64,000 nt of DNA from Candidatus Hebobacterum abditum (GTDB lineage Bacteria; Armatimonadota; Hebobacteria; Hebobacterales; Hebobacteraceae). The notes under the pieces are model-generated. The model was not told the DNA's origin. It did not search any database and saw nothing but the letters and a program-made list of their open reading frames with translations. Below, piece after piece: positions 33,264 through 42,541 of this stretch. The stretch covers positions 1-64,000 of the forward strand of contig JALGXW010000015.1 in assembly GCA_029821875.1 (NCBI GenBank). Direction: 5' to 3'. The position numbers were made by a program, and so were the translations under genes. Positions within the stretch are counted from its first letter, which is position 1; every line of letters begins with the position of its first letter.

Positions 33264-35816
33264 CTACTCCACCGCCTCCGCCACGGCCTCCAGGAACTTC
33301 TGGTGATACTTGCCGAAGTTCTTGCCGGCCATGTTGCGCGTCATCACGACGACCATGTCCTTCTCCGGACTGATGAGCAGATCGGCCGAGGAGGCCGCGC
33401 CGTGGCCGAAGGTTTGCTTGCCGAACTCCTTCTCACTCATCCAGTAGCACCCGATGCCGACCTCGCTGGTCTTGTCCGACCCGAGGACCTTGGTCAGCTT
33501 GTCCGGCATCATCTGAGCGAAGGTGTCCTCGCTGAAGAAGCGCATGTCGCCATAGGCGCCGCGGTTGAGCAGCATCTGTCCGATCTTCGCCAGGTCCATC
33601 GGCGCGGCGCGTGAGTCCCAGCTATTGCCGAAGACGTCGAGGTTCTCACATCCCAGCGGGTCGAGCAGGTGGCGCTTGTAGAACTGCGGGATCGCCTCCC
33701 CGCTCGCCATCTCGATGATCTTGCCCGCGATCGAGTAGCCCGCGCCGTTGTACTCGAACCGCTTGCCCACATCCAGATGCGGATAGTAGTAGCCGATGAG
33801 CTGGTCGAAGTCGTGAAGCTCGTCGCCCCAGTGCCCCCACAGCCCAGCGGTGTGGGTGTAGAGGTGGCGGATGGTGATGGGCGTCTCCACCTCGACGCCG
33901 CGGAAGGGCGGGAGGAACTTGTCCACCGTGTCGTCGAGCTCGACCCGCCCCTGGTCCACCAGCGTCATCGTCAGCGTGGCGGAGAGGAGCTTCGTGATGG
34001 AGGCGTTCCAGCTCTTGTCGGTCAGCGTCATCGGCCGGCCGTCGCGCTCGCCGTAGGCCTTGTGGAGGAAGACGACACCATGGCGGGCGAGGCAGACGGC
34101 GAAGCCCTCACCGCTGTCGGCCGCCCATTCCTTCAGCAGCGCGTCGATCTTCTCCACTCCCTCGGGGTCCGCGCCGGCCTCTTCGAGAGTGCCCTCGCGC
34201 AGCACCGGCGCGGGGTCGCCCTCCTTCGGCCGCGGGCACTCGAACGCTTCCGGGTAGGCTTCATCCATTTCATACAGCTTGCGCTTGAGCCCGACCCACC
34301 ACTGGCGGTCCTGCGCGAAGAAGTCGTTGGCGACGGTGGTCTTCGGCCCCTCCGGAGTCGTCTCGGCCAGACTGGCGGCGAGGGCGGCGATGCTCGGCTC
34401 GCGGTCGAAGTTGAAACGGAAGAGCATCCAGAAGACATCGTTGATCGCGTCGGCCTGCCGCTCGGCGATCCGCGGGTCGAAGCCCTTCATTGGCGGCAGG
34501 GCCACCTGAAGGCCGGAGTACCGGGGGAACCACTTCAGCTCGTAACTCTCCGGCATGCGGAAGAGCGTGCGGTAGAGGGTGAGCAGCTTGCCCTGCTCCG
34601 GCACGATCTTCACCACCGCGCCGTAGCGCCCGGGCTCGTCCGCCGAGTCAACTTCATTGTAGTGCTGATCGTAGAACGTGCGCTCGACGGTGTAGGAGCC
34701 GATCATATCCTCCGCGAGGTTGGGCCGCTCGAAGTCACACGATGGGAAGTTGGTGCCCCCGAAGACATAGGGCCGGAAGTGGAACGGCATTCCCTCGATC
34801 AGCTCCCGGGCGCGGGCCTGCTCGATGTCGGGAAGCTCGCACGGCACGACGACCTCGTCGTCGAGACAGACGGCGACCTCAGGGAGTGGCTCTCCCCGCG
34901 GCGGCAGCGGGACGACGAGCTTCGCCGACACGCGTCCCTCCTTCTCGGCCAGCTCCGCGCTCGCGACCGCGCACGTGCCCTCACATAGCTCCACCGATTC
35001 GCCCGCCAGCTCCGCCACCGCGGCGACGTCAACGCGGATGCGGCGGAAGCGCTCGTAGGAGCCGCGGGCGGCGATGCGCACGGGCGGCCCCGCCTCCTCG
35101 GCCAGACAGACGATGTGGCTGGCGCGGGAGCCGCCGTCGGACCGCATGCGCGGATGCCAGATCACGCTGAAGCGGTCGTCCGGCCCGTCGGAGTCATTGA
35201 CGAAGACCTGGAACCCGATCTCCTCGCCACCCGTCGGCGCGAGCTGCAGGTTGCTCCAGGGGAAGAACATCTCGAGGACATAGCCGCCTTCCTGCTCTCG
35301 CACTTCAATGTCGGCGGTCATCTCTTCCGACTTGTCGGCGCGCTGGTCGCCGGGCTGGATGCGAGTGTCGGGGTACTCGGGGTCCAGGCCGGGGCTGACG
35401 ATGAACTGCGCGTGGGCGGCGGTCTCCCGATCGGCCGCCACGAACAGCTCGATGGAGTCGTGCTCCCACAGCTCTTTGGCGCTCCGGCTCTCATAGGGCG
35501 TGTCGTCGAGCACACTCACCAGCACCAGCAGGCCGTCGCTGTTCCAGCCGAGGCGGCACTCCGCATCGAGATCGTCGGGGGGCCGCATACTGATATCGTC
35601 GCTGACCAGCAGCTCGATATGGAAGCCGCGGTCGCCCCAGTCAGTCGGATCGCCGTCGACGGTGATGCCGTCGATGGGCGGCACATCGGATACGACGGGG
35701 CCCCCGGCCTGGGCCGCCGACGAGCAGACTGCGGCGAGCACGACGAGCAGCAGCCCAACGCGAGCGGCCGCCGAAGAAGCACGAGCGGCCGACACAACGA
35801 CACTGAGCCTCAACAT
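33264..35816 (-). CDS. Secreted CBM9-like / class C beta-lactamase-type hydrolase fusion
   Basis: The 850-residue product has a signal peptide (about 1-37). A CBM9/DOMON-like carbohydrate-binding domain spans about 40-215 (DGDPTDWGD, LWEHDSIELFVAAD, GFQVFVNDSDGPDDRFSVIWHP). A middle region (about 260-540) is unrecognised. A serine-hydrolase domain of the beta-lactamase/penicillin-binding type C spans about 560-850, with S-x-x-K in NASITKLLSATL, a tyrosine in YNGAGYSIAGKIIEM and FGHGAAS as the KTG-like box. This class includes esterases and peptidases as well as beta-lactamases. Joining a sugar-binding module to it suggests action on an acylated polysaccharide. The ATG has GGAGG seven bases upstream; the open frame continues to 36410, but that part is a shadow. 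Confidence 0.8.
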   Translation of the reverse strand: MLRLSVVVSAARASSAAARVGLLLVVLAAVCSSAAQAGGPVVSDVPPIDGITVDGDPTDWGDRGFHIELLVSDDISMRPPDDLDAECRLGWNSDGLLVLVSVLDDTPYESRSAKELWEHDSIELFVAADRETAAHAQFIVSPGLDPEYPDTRIQPGDQRADKSEEMTADIEVREQEGGYVLEMFFPWSNLQLAPTGGEEIGFQVFVNDSDGPDDRFSVIWHPRMRSDGGSRASHIVCLAEEAGPPVRIAARGSYERFRRIRVDVAAVAELAGESVELCEGTCAVASAELAEKEGRVSAKLVVPLPPRGEPLPEVAVCLDDEVVVPCELPDIEQARARELIEGMPFHFRPYVFGGTNFPSCDFERPNLAEDMIGSYTVERTFYDQHYNEVDSADEPGRYGAVVKIVPEQGKLLTLYRTLFRMPESYELKWFPRYSGLQVALPPMKGFDPRIAERQADAINDVFWMLFRFNFDREPSIAALAASLAETTPEGPKTTVANDFFAQDRQWWVGLKRKLYEMDEAYPEAFECPRPKEGDPAPVLREGTLEEAGADPEGVEKIDALLKEWAADSGEGFAVCLARHGVVFLHKAYGERDGRPMTLTDKSWNASITKLLSATLTMTLVDQGRVELDDTVDKFLPPFRGVEVETPITIRHLYTHTAGLWGHWGDELHDFDQLIGYYYPHLDVGKRFEYNGAGYSIAGKIIEMASGEAIPQFYKRHLLDPLGCENLDVFGNSWDSRAAPMDLAKIGQMLLNRGAYGDMRFFSEDTFAQMMPDKLTKVLGSDKTSEVGIGCYWMSEKEFGKQTFGHGAASSADLLISPEKDMVVVMTRNMAGKNFGKYHQKFLEAVAEAVE

Positions 35817-35979
35817 GAGTTTACCTCCGAGAGTAGATAACTTCAGGGAAGCCGCCGGGGCGCGCCACGCCCCGGCGACCCCGCTTGCTTTCTCCGGGAC
35901 GAACGCCCGATCCTCTTCGTGGGGCCGCGGTAGGCGGCCGTACCCCTGCCCGCCGCCGAACCGGAGTTCTCGGCTGTCG

Positions 35980-36004
35980 GTCATCCTGAGAGGAGCGGAG
36001 GATC
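35980..36004. repeat. Family D repeat (GTCATCCTGAGAGGAGCGGAGGATC)
   Basis: A copy of the element at 24277-24301, in the gap between the FG-GAP gene and the CBM9/beta-lactamase gene. Confidence 0.6.
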
Positions 36005-36054
36005 TTGCCCCGCGATGGCGCACGACGCCGGCCGTTAGGGGACAGGCGGGGCGC

Positions 36055-37377
36055 CTACGGGTTGCCCGCGTCCGGGCTCTTGAAGATGCAGACGCGGTAG
36101 CGGTCGAAGATGAGGACTTCGTCGAGCCCGTCGCCGTCGATGTCCTGGGCGAGGGTGCGGTAGCGCACCCCGCAGTCGTAGGACCGCTCGGCCCGGATGC
36201 GCCGGCGCGGCTGGGCGTACTCGTCCTTCCACGGGAACACGTCCACAAGCTGCCCGTCGCCATCGATGAAGGATGGCCAGAGATCGCGGCTCCAGGCCGG
36301 GTCGCTGTCATATGGCGTGGGCGTGATCGGCCGGAGCTGTGGCTCGAAGAGGGCCCACTCGGTGCGGCCGATGCCGCTCCACCACTGCACGGGCGTGCCC
36401 GCGTAGCCATTGATGTCGGTGCGGTGCCACAGGGCCTCGCCGTTCTGGTCGAGGCCCCACAGCCCCTCGTTCTTCTCGCACATGATGATGCGAGTCTCGC
36501 CGTTCGGCCCCCACGGGCCCTCCGCGGAGCGCTGGCTGTGCTTGCCCCGCACCCGCCACAGGATGTTCCCCTTGAGATCGGTCACGAGGAAGTCCTTCGA
36601 TCCGGAGTAGCGCACCTCGAGCTCGCCGTCGAGGTTGAGGTCGCTCACCGCGATGTTGTCTGCGTGGTTGCTGACGTAGTCGAACCCATAGCCCAGGTCG
36701 AGGGACCAGGTCTCCGAAAGGTCATCGTCCAGCAGGCTGTAGCCGATCAGGAGTTCGTCCTTGCCATCGCCGTCGGCATCGAGTGCGACCATGCTGTGCC
36801 CGGCCCCCTGCACCGCGAACGGCTCCTGCCAGACACGCAGGTCGGGCCTGAAGACCATGGTGGGGTTCGAGTACGACCACGGGGGATAGGCCCGGTCGTT
36901 GACCTTGCAGATGAGGTGTCTCTGCCCGGCCGACCGGATGAACTGCGCCGTGTAGAGCAGGTCGAAGTTGTCGGAGGGCAGCTCGACGAATGACCGCTGC
37001 CGGCCAGTCGCGCCGTCGAGGATCACCAGCGCGCTGCCTCGAATCATCGCCACCTCGCAGTGGCCGTCGCCGTCGATGTCCTCCGCCAGCATCGACTTCG
37101 GGCCGTGGCTGGTGAAGGGAACATCGCGGCGGTAGGGCCGGCCGACCTGCCACAGCACCTCGCCCTCCAGCGAGACCGCGGTCAGGCAGTGCAGGGAGCG
37201 GTCGGTGTCGTCCGCATCGGACCGGTCGGCATGGAGGCGTGACTTGAGCTGCCCCGGGCTCTGGAGGATGAGCAGCTCCAGCTCGCCGTCGCCATCGATG
37301 TCGGCCAGCTCGGCGCGGTCGCCGCCAAACTCGGCGACGGAGAACTCCTTAATCAGGATCGCGGTTCCGGGATCCAT
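36055..37377 (-). CDS. FG-GAP/VCBS-like calcium-loop propeller protein
   Basis: The 440-residue product contains repeated calcium-binding loops of the form D-x-D-G-D-G-x-x-E (IDGDGELELL, DIDGDGHCEVA, DADGDGKDELLIG, DLNLDGELEV, DIDGDGLDEVLIF) spaced through a beta-propeller. This resembles FG-GAP repeats and the rhamnogalacturonan lyase PL11 propeller. There is no clear signal peptide with this start. The first codon has no ribosome-binding site, and a family A palindrome ends 40 bases upstream. It likely binds or cuts polysaccharide with calcium, consistent with the neighbours. Confidence 0.7.
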   Translation of the reverse strand: MDPGTAILIKEFSVAEFGGDRAELADIDGDGELELLILQSPGQLKSRLHADRSDADDTDRSLHCLTAVSLEGEVLWQVGRPYRRDVPFTSHGPKSMLAEDIDGDGHCEVAMIRGSALVILDGATGRQRSFVELPSDNFDLLYTAQFIRSAGQRHLICKVNDRAYPPWSYSNPTMVFRPDLRVWQEPFAVQGAGHSMVALDADGDGKDELLIGYSLLDDDLSETWSLDLGYGFDYVSNHADNIAVSDLNLDGELEVRYSGSKDFLVTDLKGNILWRVRGKHSQRSAEGPWGPNGETRIIMCEKNEGLWGLDQNGEALWHRTDINGYAGTPVQWWSGIGRTEWALFEPQLRPITPTPYDSDPAWSRDLWPSFIDGDGQLVDVFPWKDEYAQPRRRIRAERSYDCGVRYRTLAQDIDGDGLDEVLIFDRYRVCIFKSPDAGNP

Positions 37378-37394
37378 GCTCGGTTCAGTTCGTA

Positions 37395-37417
37395 GGGCAG
37401 GAGCGCGCCTCCTGCCC
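37395..37417. repeat. Family A palindrome (opposite orientation)
   Basis: A perfect 9-bp stem with loop cgcgc, preceded by GTTCGTA, which is the reverse complement of the flank after the copies at 6085 and 7397. It occupies most of the gap between two same-strand genes. Confidence 0.85.
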
Positions 37418-37446
37418 CACGGTGATGTTCCTACCTCTAGCTGGCC

Positions 37447-40008
37447 TCAGCTGTGATGTTCGGGGTGGTCTTCCACGGGCGTGTGCCTGTGGTAGTTCCC
37501 CTGCTGGTGGAGGCGGTTGTGCAGGTCGCGGTGGGCCGAGGTGAGCAGGAGTCGCATTCGCTTGTGGGCCGCATCGTCGGCCCGCGTGCCGACCGTGTCG
37601 AGATAGGCCAGCGCCCCCTCTATCTGCTCCAGGATCGTCACCGCGTCGGCCGCCGCCAGGATGGGCGTGCCCTCCACCTCCACCATCACCGGCGAGGAGT
37701 GGGCCGCGATCATCTCCGGCTTGTCCGTCTGATGCCCGCGCACCAGCAGCGCCAGCCACGAGCTCCGGTCCAGCCTGACCGACCAGTGGCCCTCGTCCTC
37801 TTGGGGCCGCACCTTCTGGCTCTCGCGGACCTCGCCGTTGACGATCAGCTCCACCCGCGACATCGGCACTGTCACACTCGCGACGTGCCAGGCGACATCG
37901 ACCGTGCCTCCTGTGCGGTCCATATCGATGCGCGATCCGGGCCCCGCGCCCTCGACCGAGAACTCCAGCAGCGGCCCATAGGTGGCGAAGGTCCGCGCCT
38001 TCCGTATCGCCTCCTTCCAACCCTCGTAGGTGAACTCGCGATCGGCGTCGAGAAGCGCGTAGGTGCGAATCGTCCCGACGGCCGTGCGGGCGGACATCTT
38101 GTCGGTGCCGCCAACCGCGGCGACCATGTACCCGCTGCTCAGATAGCGATACCAATCGACGAGCGAGTACGGACTGATGCCAGTGTAGAGATCGTCCCAG
38201 GCGGTCATCTCGGCCGCATCGGCCGCGCCGGTCACCAGCGCGGCCGCGGTCTCGGCCCTGGGGTTAGGGAAGTGTGGCACGACCACCACGCCGTTCTGCC
38301 GCTTGCACCGCTGCGCCCATTCGGTCATCAGGCACTCGATCGGGTCTCCGATAGCCGATTCATCCGGGCCGCCGGTGGTCATCGGGCCGATGAGGCCGCC
38401 CTCGTAGCCGAGCAGAGAGATGTGCCCGAGCACGTGCTGGCGGTTCTCCGTGCCCACGCGGACCAGGTACTCGCCGTCGCCACCCGCCTCCCGCGAGCCC
38501 CAGGTCGTGCGGCCGTCGAAGTCTCCCACGTTCGTCATCAGCTCGCCCCACTGGGAGGCGAGCAGGTTGACGATGTTCACGCCCTCGCCCGCGCCCTCCA
38601 GCAGGGCCGAGGCCGGTGAGAGAAAGTGCACGTGCGTGTCGGCGCTCACCCACCCGCGCTCGCGCCACGGCAGGACCTTGTCGAGCTCGAGCACGATCTC
38701 GTCGGTCTTGGGCGTGACCGGGAAGACCTTCCTCACCGGCGTGATCTCGAATCCCTTCGACACCTCCAGGTACACCTTGCCGAGCGGCAAGTCGATGCTG
38801 GTCTCGCCCGGGATGTAAGTGCAGTGGTGGATGCCCTGGTGGGTCCAGTCCACGCTGTAGTCCTCGAACCAGGTTGGGTTGGGGATGCGGTGGCGGTCGA
38901 TGGGCGCGAGGTACTCGCCGGCCTCGCCGTGCAGGTGGAGCTTCACCGCCACCGGCTTCTTCGTTCCCTTCTCGACCACGCGAATGGCGACGCGCTGGGT
39001 GGCCGGCACCACCCGCGCCAGCTTTCTCCTGGCGCCCCTGCGGGCGAGCGACGCGGCCGCCACCTTCTTGCCGCTGGCGAGGTGGAAGCAGGCATCGGGA
39101 TGCGCGGTGTACTCCACGAGAATGTCGCGCCCGGAGACCTCCGGCAGCTTGTTGTTGTAGCTGCCCTCCCAGGCCGCGTTGGGATACACGGGCCGCTTGG
39201 CTGCCGAGATGACCTGCCCCATGTCCAGCTTGATCTGCGCGAGCAGGCCCATGCCGTCGAGGTCCGGCTCGAACGCCTCCCCTCTGGACAGGCGCAGGAG
39301 GGCTTTCTCCCGCCTCTGCCATCGCAGCGGATGGGAGGAGGCCTTGCCCGCCGACACGGCCGAAAGGATCACGGCCCCGCTCTTTGGCTCCAGGCGAAGG
39401 CCGACCATGGCCTTGCGCGGGTGCGGATTCTCCCAGGCGAAGAGCCAGTTGACCCAGGTGCTGGCATCGGCCGCCTCGGCCCTGGTCTCGCCTCGCCCCC
39501 AGGAGAACATCGTCTGCTCGTGATGGGCTCGGATTGGCCGCGGCTTCGTGTTGGCCACCGCGCCGAAGCAGTTCTCGCCCCAGCCGCGCTGGAAGGCGCC
39601 GATTTCATGGCGCCGGCGGATGGGGAGGACTTCCTCCGTGCCGTCGGCGTAGATCACGACATAGTCGGCCGCATGCTCACCCAGCCGGCCGAGGCCGGTC
39701 TTCTCCTGCGGGAAGCCGCTGTCATCTGTCTTCATCTCCCGTGCGTCGGAGGTGTGCACGAAGACGAGCCAGTGGGCTCTTACCTTTGGCAGCTTCACCG
39801 ACACCGGGTCCTTCCTCAGCAAGACCGGCCGTCCCACGCGGAACGGGATCCCCCATCCCACACAGGCGCCGCTGGGCGCGTGATCGGCCGCCCCGCGCAT
39901 GTGCTTGGAGAGGGAGCGAAGCTTGGGGATGTCTGCAAGCCGGATGTTCCCGTTCAGCCGCAGGGGCTGGAAGTTCGAAGTGCTCGGGCCGTCGACTACG
40001 GTTGGCAT
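37447..40008 (-). CDS. CehA/McbA-type PHP metallohydrolase with His-rich tail
   Basis: The 853-residue product has an N-terminal region of about 430 residues. A PHP/CehA-like metallohydrolase domain follows, with the H-x-H metal motif in WVSADTHVHFLSP, then LLGYEGGLIGPMTTGGPDE, VVVPHFPNPRAE and AAVGGTDKMS, which supply further metal ligands. The family includes carbaryl hydrolase CehA and many uncharacterised secreted enzymes. The final 30 residues are unusual: seven or eight histidines (SAHRDLHNRLHQQGNYHRHTP then EDHPEHHS), a possible metal-binding tail. No signal peptide is visible. The ATG at 40008 has GGAG eight bases upstream. It is in the minus-strand carbohydrate block. Confidence 0.8.
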   Translation of the reverse strand: MPTVVDGPSTSNFQPLRLNGNIRLADIPKLRSLSKHMRGAADHAPSGACVGWGIPFRVGRPVLLRKDPVSVKLPKVRAHWLVFVHTSDAREMKTDDSGFPQEKTGLGRLGEHAADYVVIYADGTEEVLPIRRRHEIGAFQRGWGENCFGAVANTKPRPIRAHHEQTMFSWGRGETRAEAADASTWVNWLFAWENPHPRKAMVGLRLEPKSGAVILSAVSAGKASSHPLRWQRREKALLRLSRGEAFEPDLDGMGLLAQIKLDMGQVISAAKRPVYPNAAWEGSYNNKLPEVSGRDILVEYTAHPDACFHLASGKKVAAASLARRGARRKLARVVPATQRVAIRVVEKGTKKPVAVKLHLHGEAGEYLAPIDRHRIPNPTWFEDYSVDWTHQGIHHCTYIPGETSIDLPLGKVYLEVSKGFEITPVRKVFPVTPKTDEIVLELDKVLPWRERGWVSADTHVHFLSPASALLEGAGEGVNIVNLLASQWGELMTNVGDFDGRTTWGSREAGGDGEYLVRVGTENRQHVLGHISLLGYEGGLIGPMTTGGPDESAIGDPIECLMTEWAQRCKRQNGVVVVPHFPNPRAETAAALVTGAADAAEMTAWDDLYTGISPYSLVDWYRYLSSGYMVAAVGGTDKMSARTAVGTIRTYALLDADREFTYEGWKEAIRKARTFATYGPLLEFSVEGAGPGSRIDMDRTGGTVDVAWHVASVTVPMSRVELIVNGEVRESQKVRPQEDEGHWSVRLDRSSWLALLVRGHQTDKPEMIAAHSSPVMVEVEGTPILAAADAVTILEQIEGALAYLDTVGTRADDAAHKRMRLLLTSAHRDLHNRLHQQGNYHRHTPVEDHPEHHS

Positions 40009-40115
40009 AACAACTCTCCTGAGAGCGTGGATATGCTCCAACCTTACGCGCGGAGCGCTGGAGTCCTGCCGTCCGTGCCGATCCAGACGCATCCCAGCGC
40101 CAGCACCAGAACACG

Positions 40116-40141
40116 ACGCCCGGCCGCTGTGGGCCGGGCGT
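40116..40141. terminator. GC-rich hairpin, likely terminator
   Basis: ACGCCCGGCC (40116-40125) pairs perfectly with GGCCGGGCGT (40132-40141) around a six-base loop. It lies between two genes read to the left, just past the stop codon of the gene at 40175. There is no T-run beyond CGTGTTCT. Confidence 0.5.
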
Positions 40142-40174
40142 GCATGCTTGGGCTGTGACTCTGCGGACGGGGCC

Positions 40175-41566
40175 TCAGGAGTTGTGCCGCAAGCCTATCT
40201 TGACACGACGGTCGACCCGCTCGAAGTCCGGCAGGTCACGGCCGTTCCTGAATTCGATGTGGAAATCCCACTTTGCGTCAAAGGGAGTCCACCACTCCAG
40301 CGACTCGAAGTCGATACTGCCGGCCTGCCTATCGCGGCCGAGCATGGCTCTGATACGGAGGGTGCCGGGCCCGGCCAAGCCGACGTACTCGGCGCTGAGG
40401 AGGTACCTGCCGATCCACTCCTCCTCGGTGTCGTCCCAGCCGCCTTGGCCGGTGAGGAAGGCGATGGCTCCTGGCGCGAGGAGGCGGGCGAGATACCCGT
40501 CCACCATAGGCCGCACCTCGCTGAAATTGCTGTCGCTCTCAGTCCCGAACCGGAGTCCGATCTGCCGTCTCGCTCCGTCCTTCACGAACGTGTAATCATA
40601 GGTGGCCTTCACCCAATTGCGGTTCTCCGCGTCATCCGCAGAGTCAATGTGCGCTTCCGCGGTGAAGTTTCTGTAGAAGTCATACCCCCAGCAAGAGCCC
40701 TCCGTCGGAGCGTCGGTGAGCAGCACCTTCCACTCCCCCCCCTCTTTGCCGCTGACGCGAAGCTGAAAGGTCTCGGACAGCGCCTCCAGGCCGGTCCGCT
40801 GACCGCCGAACACGAGCGTTTGCTGGCCCAGCGAGAGTGTGTACACGCGGTCGGGGTAGGCGCCGCGCGGAAGTACGAGGTCGATATGGTCTGGCACAAC
40901 AGAGCCCTCGTACTTCAGGAAGGCCGCTAGTTGATCCACCCTACGGGCGTCAATCTTCGTCCAGCTGATGTCCTTGGGGTCAGGACGGTGTGCCGGGGCT
41001 ACGGTTATCGTCTTGTACAGTCTGTAGAGCTCCGTGCCCTCCTCAGGCTCTACGCCTTCCTCGCGCAGTGCCAGCGCGTCAGTAGACTCCTGTGGCGGCG
41101 CGATCCGGATCTCGTCGATGTCCGCCTCGCTCTCCCGCCCGAAGACGCCGACGGTCAGTCGCAGCTTGGCCCGGAGGTCGCCATCGACTGCGATACGATA
41201 GTGTTCTGGGTTGAGAGATTGGTCTAACTCTGACTCCCTGTCCTTGAAGTCTCCCCCCCTCAGTAGTACCGGATCGCTGGTTGCCCGGTCCCAAAGCCGA
41301 TCTGCGATGGCCCACTTCGTCAGTCCCTCGGGGCTGAGAGTCGGCGCGTCCTCCACGTATACGCGCACGCGCTGCGTGCTCACGATCGCTCCCTGCCCTC
41401 GCTTGGGGAACTCCGCTCTCAGCAGCGTCACGTCCGCCCATGATGTCTCCCCCACCTCCTGAGGATCAGATGAGGCGGGTCCACACATTCCCACTGCAAT
41501 CGCGACCAAGGTGCTCAGCGCGACCACAGCCACTCGGTGCACAGCGTGTTCCACCAGCAAACGCAT
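40175..41566 (-). CDS. Secreted protein of unknown function
   Basis: The 463-residue product has a signal-peptide-like start (hydrophobic about 10-27, VAVVALSTLVAIAVGMCG) and no domain I recognise. It is rich in beta-strand pattern and contains carbohydrate-binding-like segments (KATYDYTFVKDGARRQIGLRFG, YVGLAGPGTLRIRAMLGRD, WDFHIEFRNGRDLP). It might be a beta-sandwich lectin or lyase. The ATG at 41566 has AGGAGG nine bases upstream and is preferred over 41677. It reads toward the CehA-like gene, with the hairpin at 40116-40141 between them. Confidence 0.65.
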   Translation of the reverse strand: MRLLVEHAVHRVAVVALSTLVAIAVGMCGPASSDPQEVGETSWADVTLLRAEFPKRGQGAIVSTQRVRVYVEDAPTLSPEGLTKWAIADRLWDRATSDPVLLRGGDFKDRESELDQSLNPEHYRIAVDGDLRAKLRLTVGVFGRESEADIDEIRIAPPQESTDALALREEGVEPEEGTELYRLYKTITVAPAHRPDPKDISWTKIDARRVDQLAAFLKYEGSVVPDHIDLVLPRGAYPDRVYTLSLGQQTLVFGGQRTGLEALSETFQLRVSGKEGGEWKVLLTDAPTEGSCWGYDFYRNFTAEAHIDSADDAENRNWVKATYDYTFVKDGARRQIGLRFGTESDSNFSEVRPMVDGYLARLLAPGAIAFLTGQGGWDDTEEEWIGRYLLSAEYVGLAGPGTLRIRAMLGRDRQAGSIDFESLEWWTPFDAKWDFHIEFRNGRDLPDFERVDRRVKIGLRHNS

Positions 41567-41630
41567 GGTCTCTGCCTCCTTTGTCCGGGCTGACGCTCGC
41601 CCCGACCTCTCAGTCCCCAGGTCATGCGAT

Positions 41631-41978
41631 CTAGGCACTGCCGGTATGCCCTCTGAAGAGTATCTCCAGGCCCTCAACGAGTTCTTGCCAGGTGCCCTCC
41701 ACCAGCCCTCGCGGTAGCTTCTCCCTGCGCCCCAGGTAGTCCAGACCGGTCGGCGCGCGGAAGACCTTCTGGAGTCTGTCGGTCAACTTGGTCCTCAGCG
41801 CGCGCACGCTCCCTGGGTCTTGGTGGGCGATGCTGTTGCTGATCTTGTCCTCATATGCAGGGTAAGACCGCGGCGTGTGATGAGCCATGTCTTTTGAGCG
41901 CCACCTGATCGCCACCGTGAGTACCTGCGAAGAGATCGCGTGTTGCACTCTCGTTAGGCACGGCCATTCCTTCGCCAT
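41631..41978 (-). CDS. Small hypothetical protein
   Basis: The 115-residue frame opens AKEWPCLTRVQHAISSQVLT and ends with a helix-rich part (YLGRREKLPRGLVEGTWQEL). Codon use resembles neighbouring genes, and GGAGG is eight bases before the ATG at 41978. I recognise no family. It is moderately basic with no membrane segment. Confidence 0.5.
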   Translation of the reverse strand: MAKEWPCLTRVQHAISSQVLTVAIRWRSKDMAHHTPRSYPAYEDKISNSIAHQDPGSVRALRTKLTDRLQKVFRAPTGLDYLGRREKLPRGLVEGTWQELVEGLEILFRGHTGSA

Positions 41979-42541
41979 CCTTCTCGCCTCCATCCGCGTG
42001 GTTCCCGGCCCTACGGCCAGGCGCGAGGGAGGGCCGAGTCGTGCGATCCGAGGTCTCCGCGCGAGGCCCAAGGCGATGCCGCTGGGGTGGCGATGATACA
42101 GGAGAGAGAAGAGGAAGCTCTGCTGGGTCCGCCCCCCTCCGCAGGGCAGAGTATCCGTCAGGCCAGGACCTGTGTCAAGACCGAACGGCTGTTTACTGTG
42201 TAAGGGCCCTCACGCACGACCGACGACCAGGGCCAGGCGGAAGATCTCCCGCTCGTAGTCAGTGCGACCGACATCTCTGCCGGTTTCCTGCCAGCCCGCG
42301 CCGGCGACGGCACTCCTGCTCGCGGTTTCGGTGAGGTCGTCACGGCACCGGCGCACCGATAAGCGGGTGCCGAAGAGGGTTTGCGGGGCACACCCGCGCG
42401 GAGTAGCATGGGGATGTCGATGCCCGTCGAGCGCGCCCCGGCCAGCGGGGAGATTTCCCCAGGGCCGCGGTGTTTCGGCCGCAAGTCGCGTAAGTAAGGG
42501 TAGATGGCTCCAGCACGACCGGCATCGAGAGGGCCCGGCTA
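41979..42541. other. Long intergenic region with a possible gene remnant
   Basis: No clear gene lies in this 560-base stretch. On the minus strand a 48-codon frame (stop at about 42214, possible GTG near 42360) ends AGWQETGRDVGRTDYEREIF then RLALVVGRA, which looks protein-like but has no ribosome-binding site. A promoter for the ECF sigma gene that follows is expected near the right end. Confidence 0.4.
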
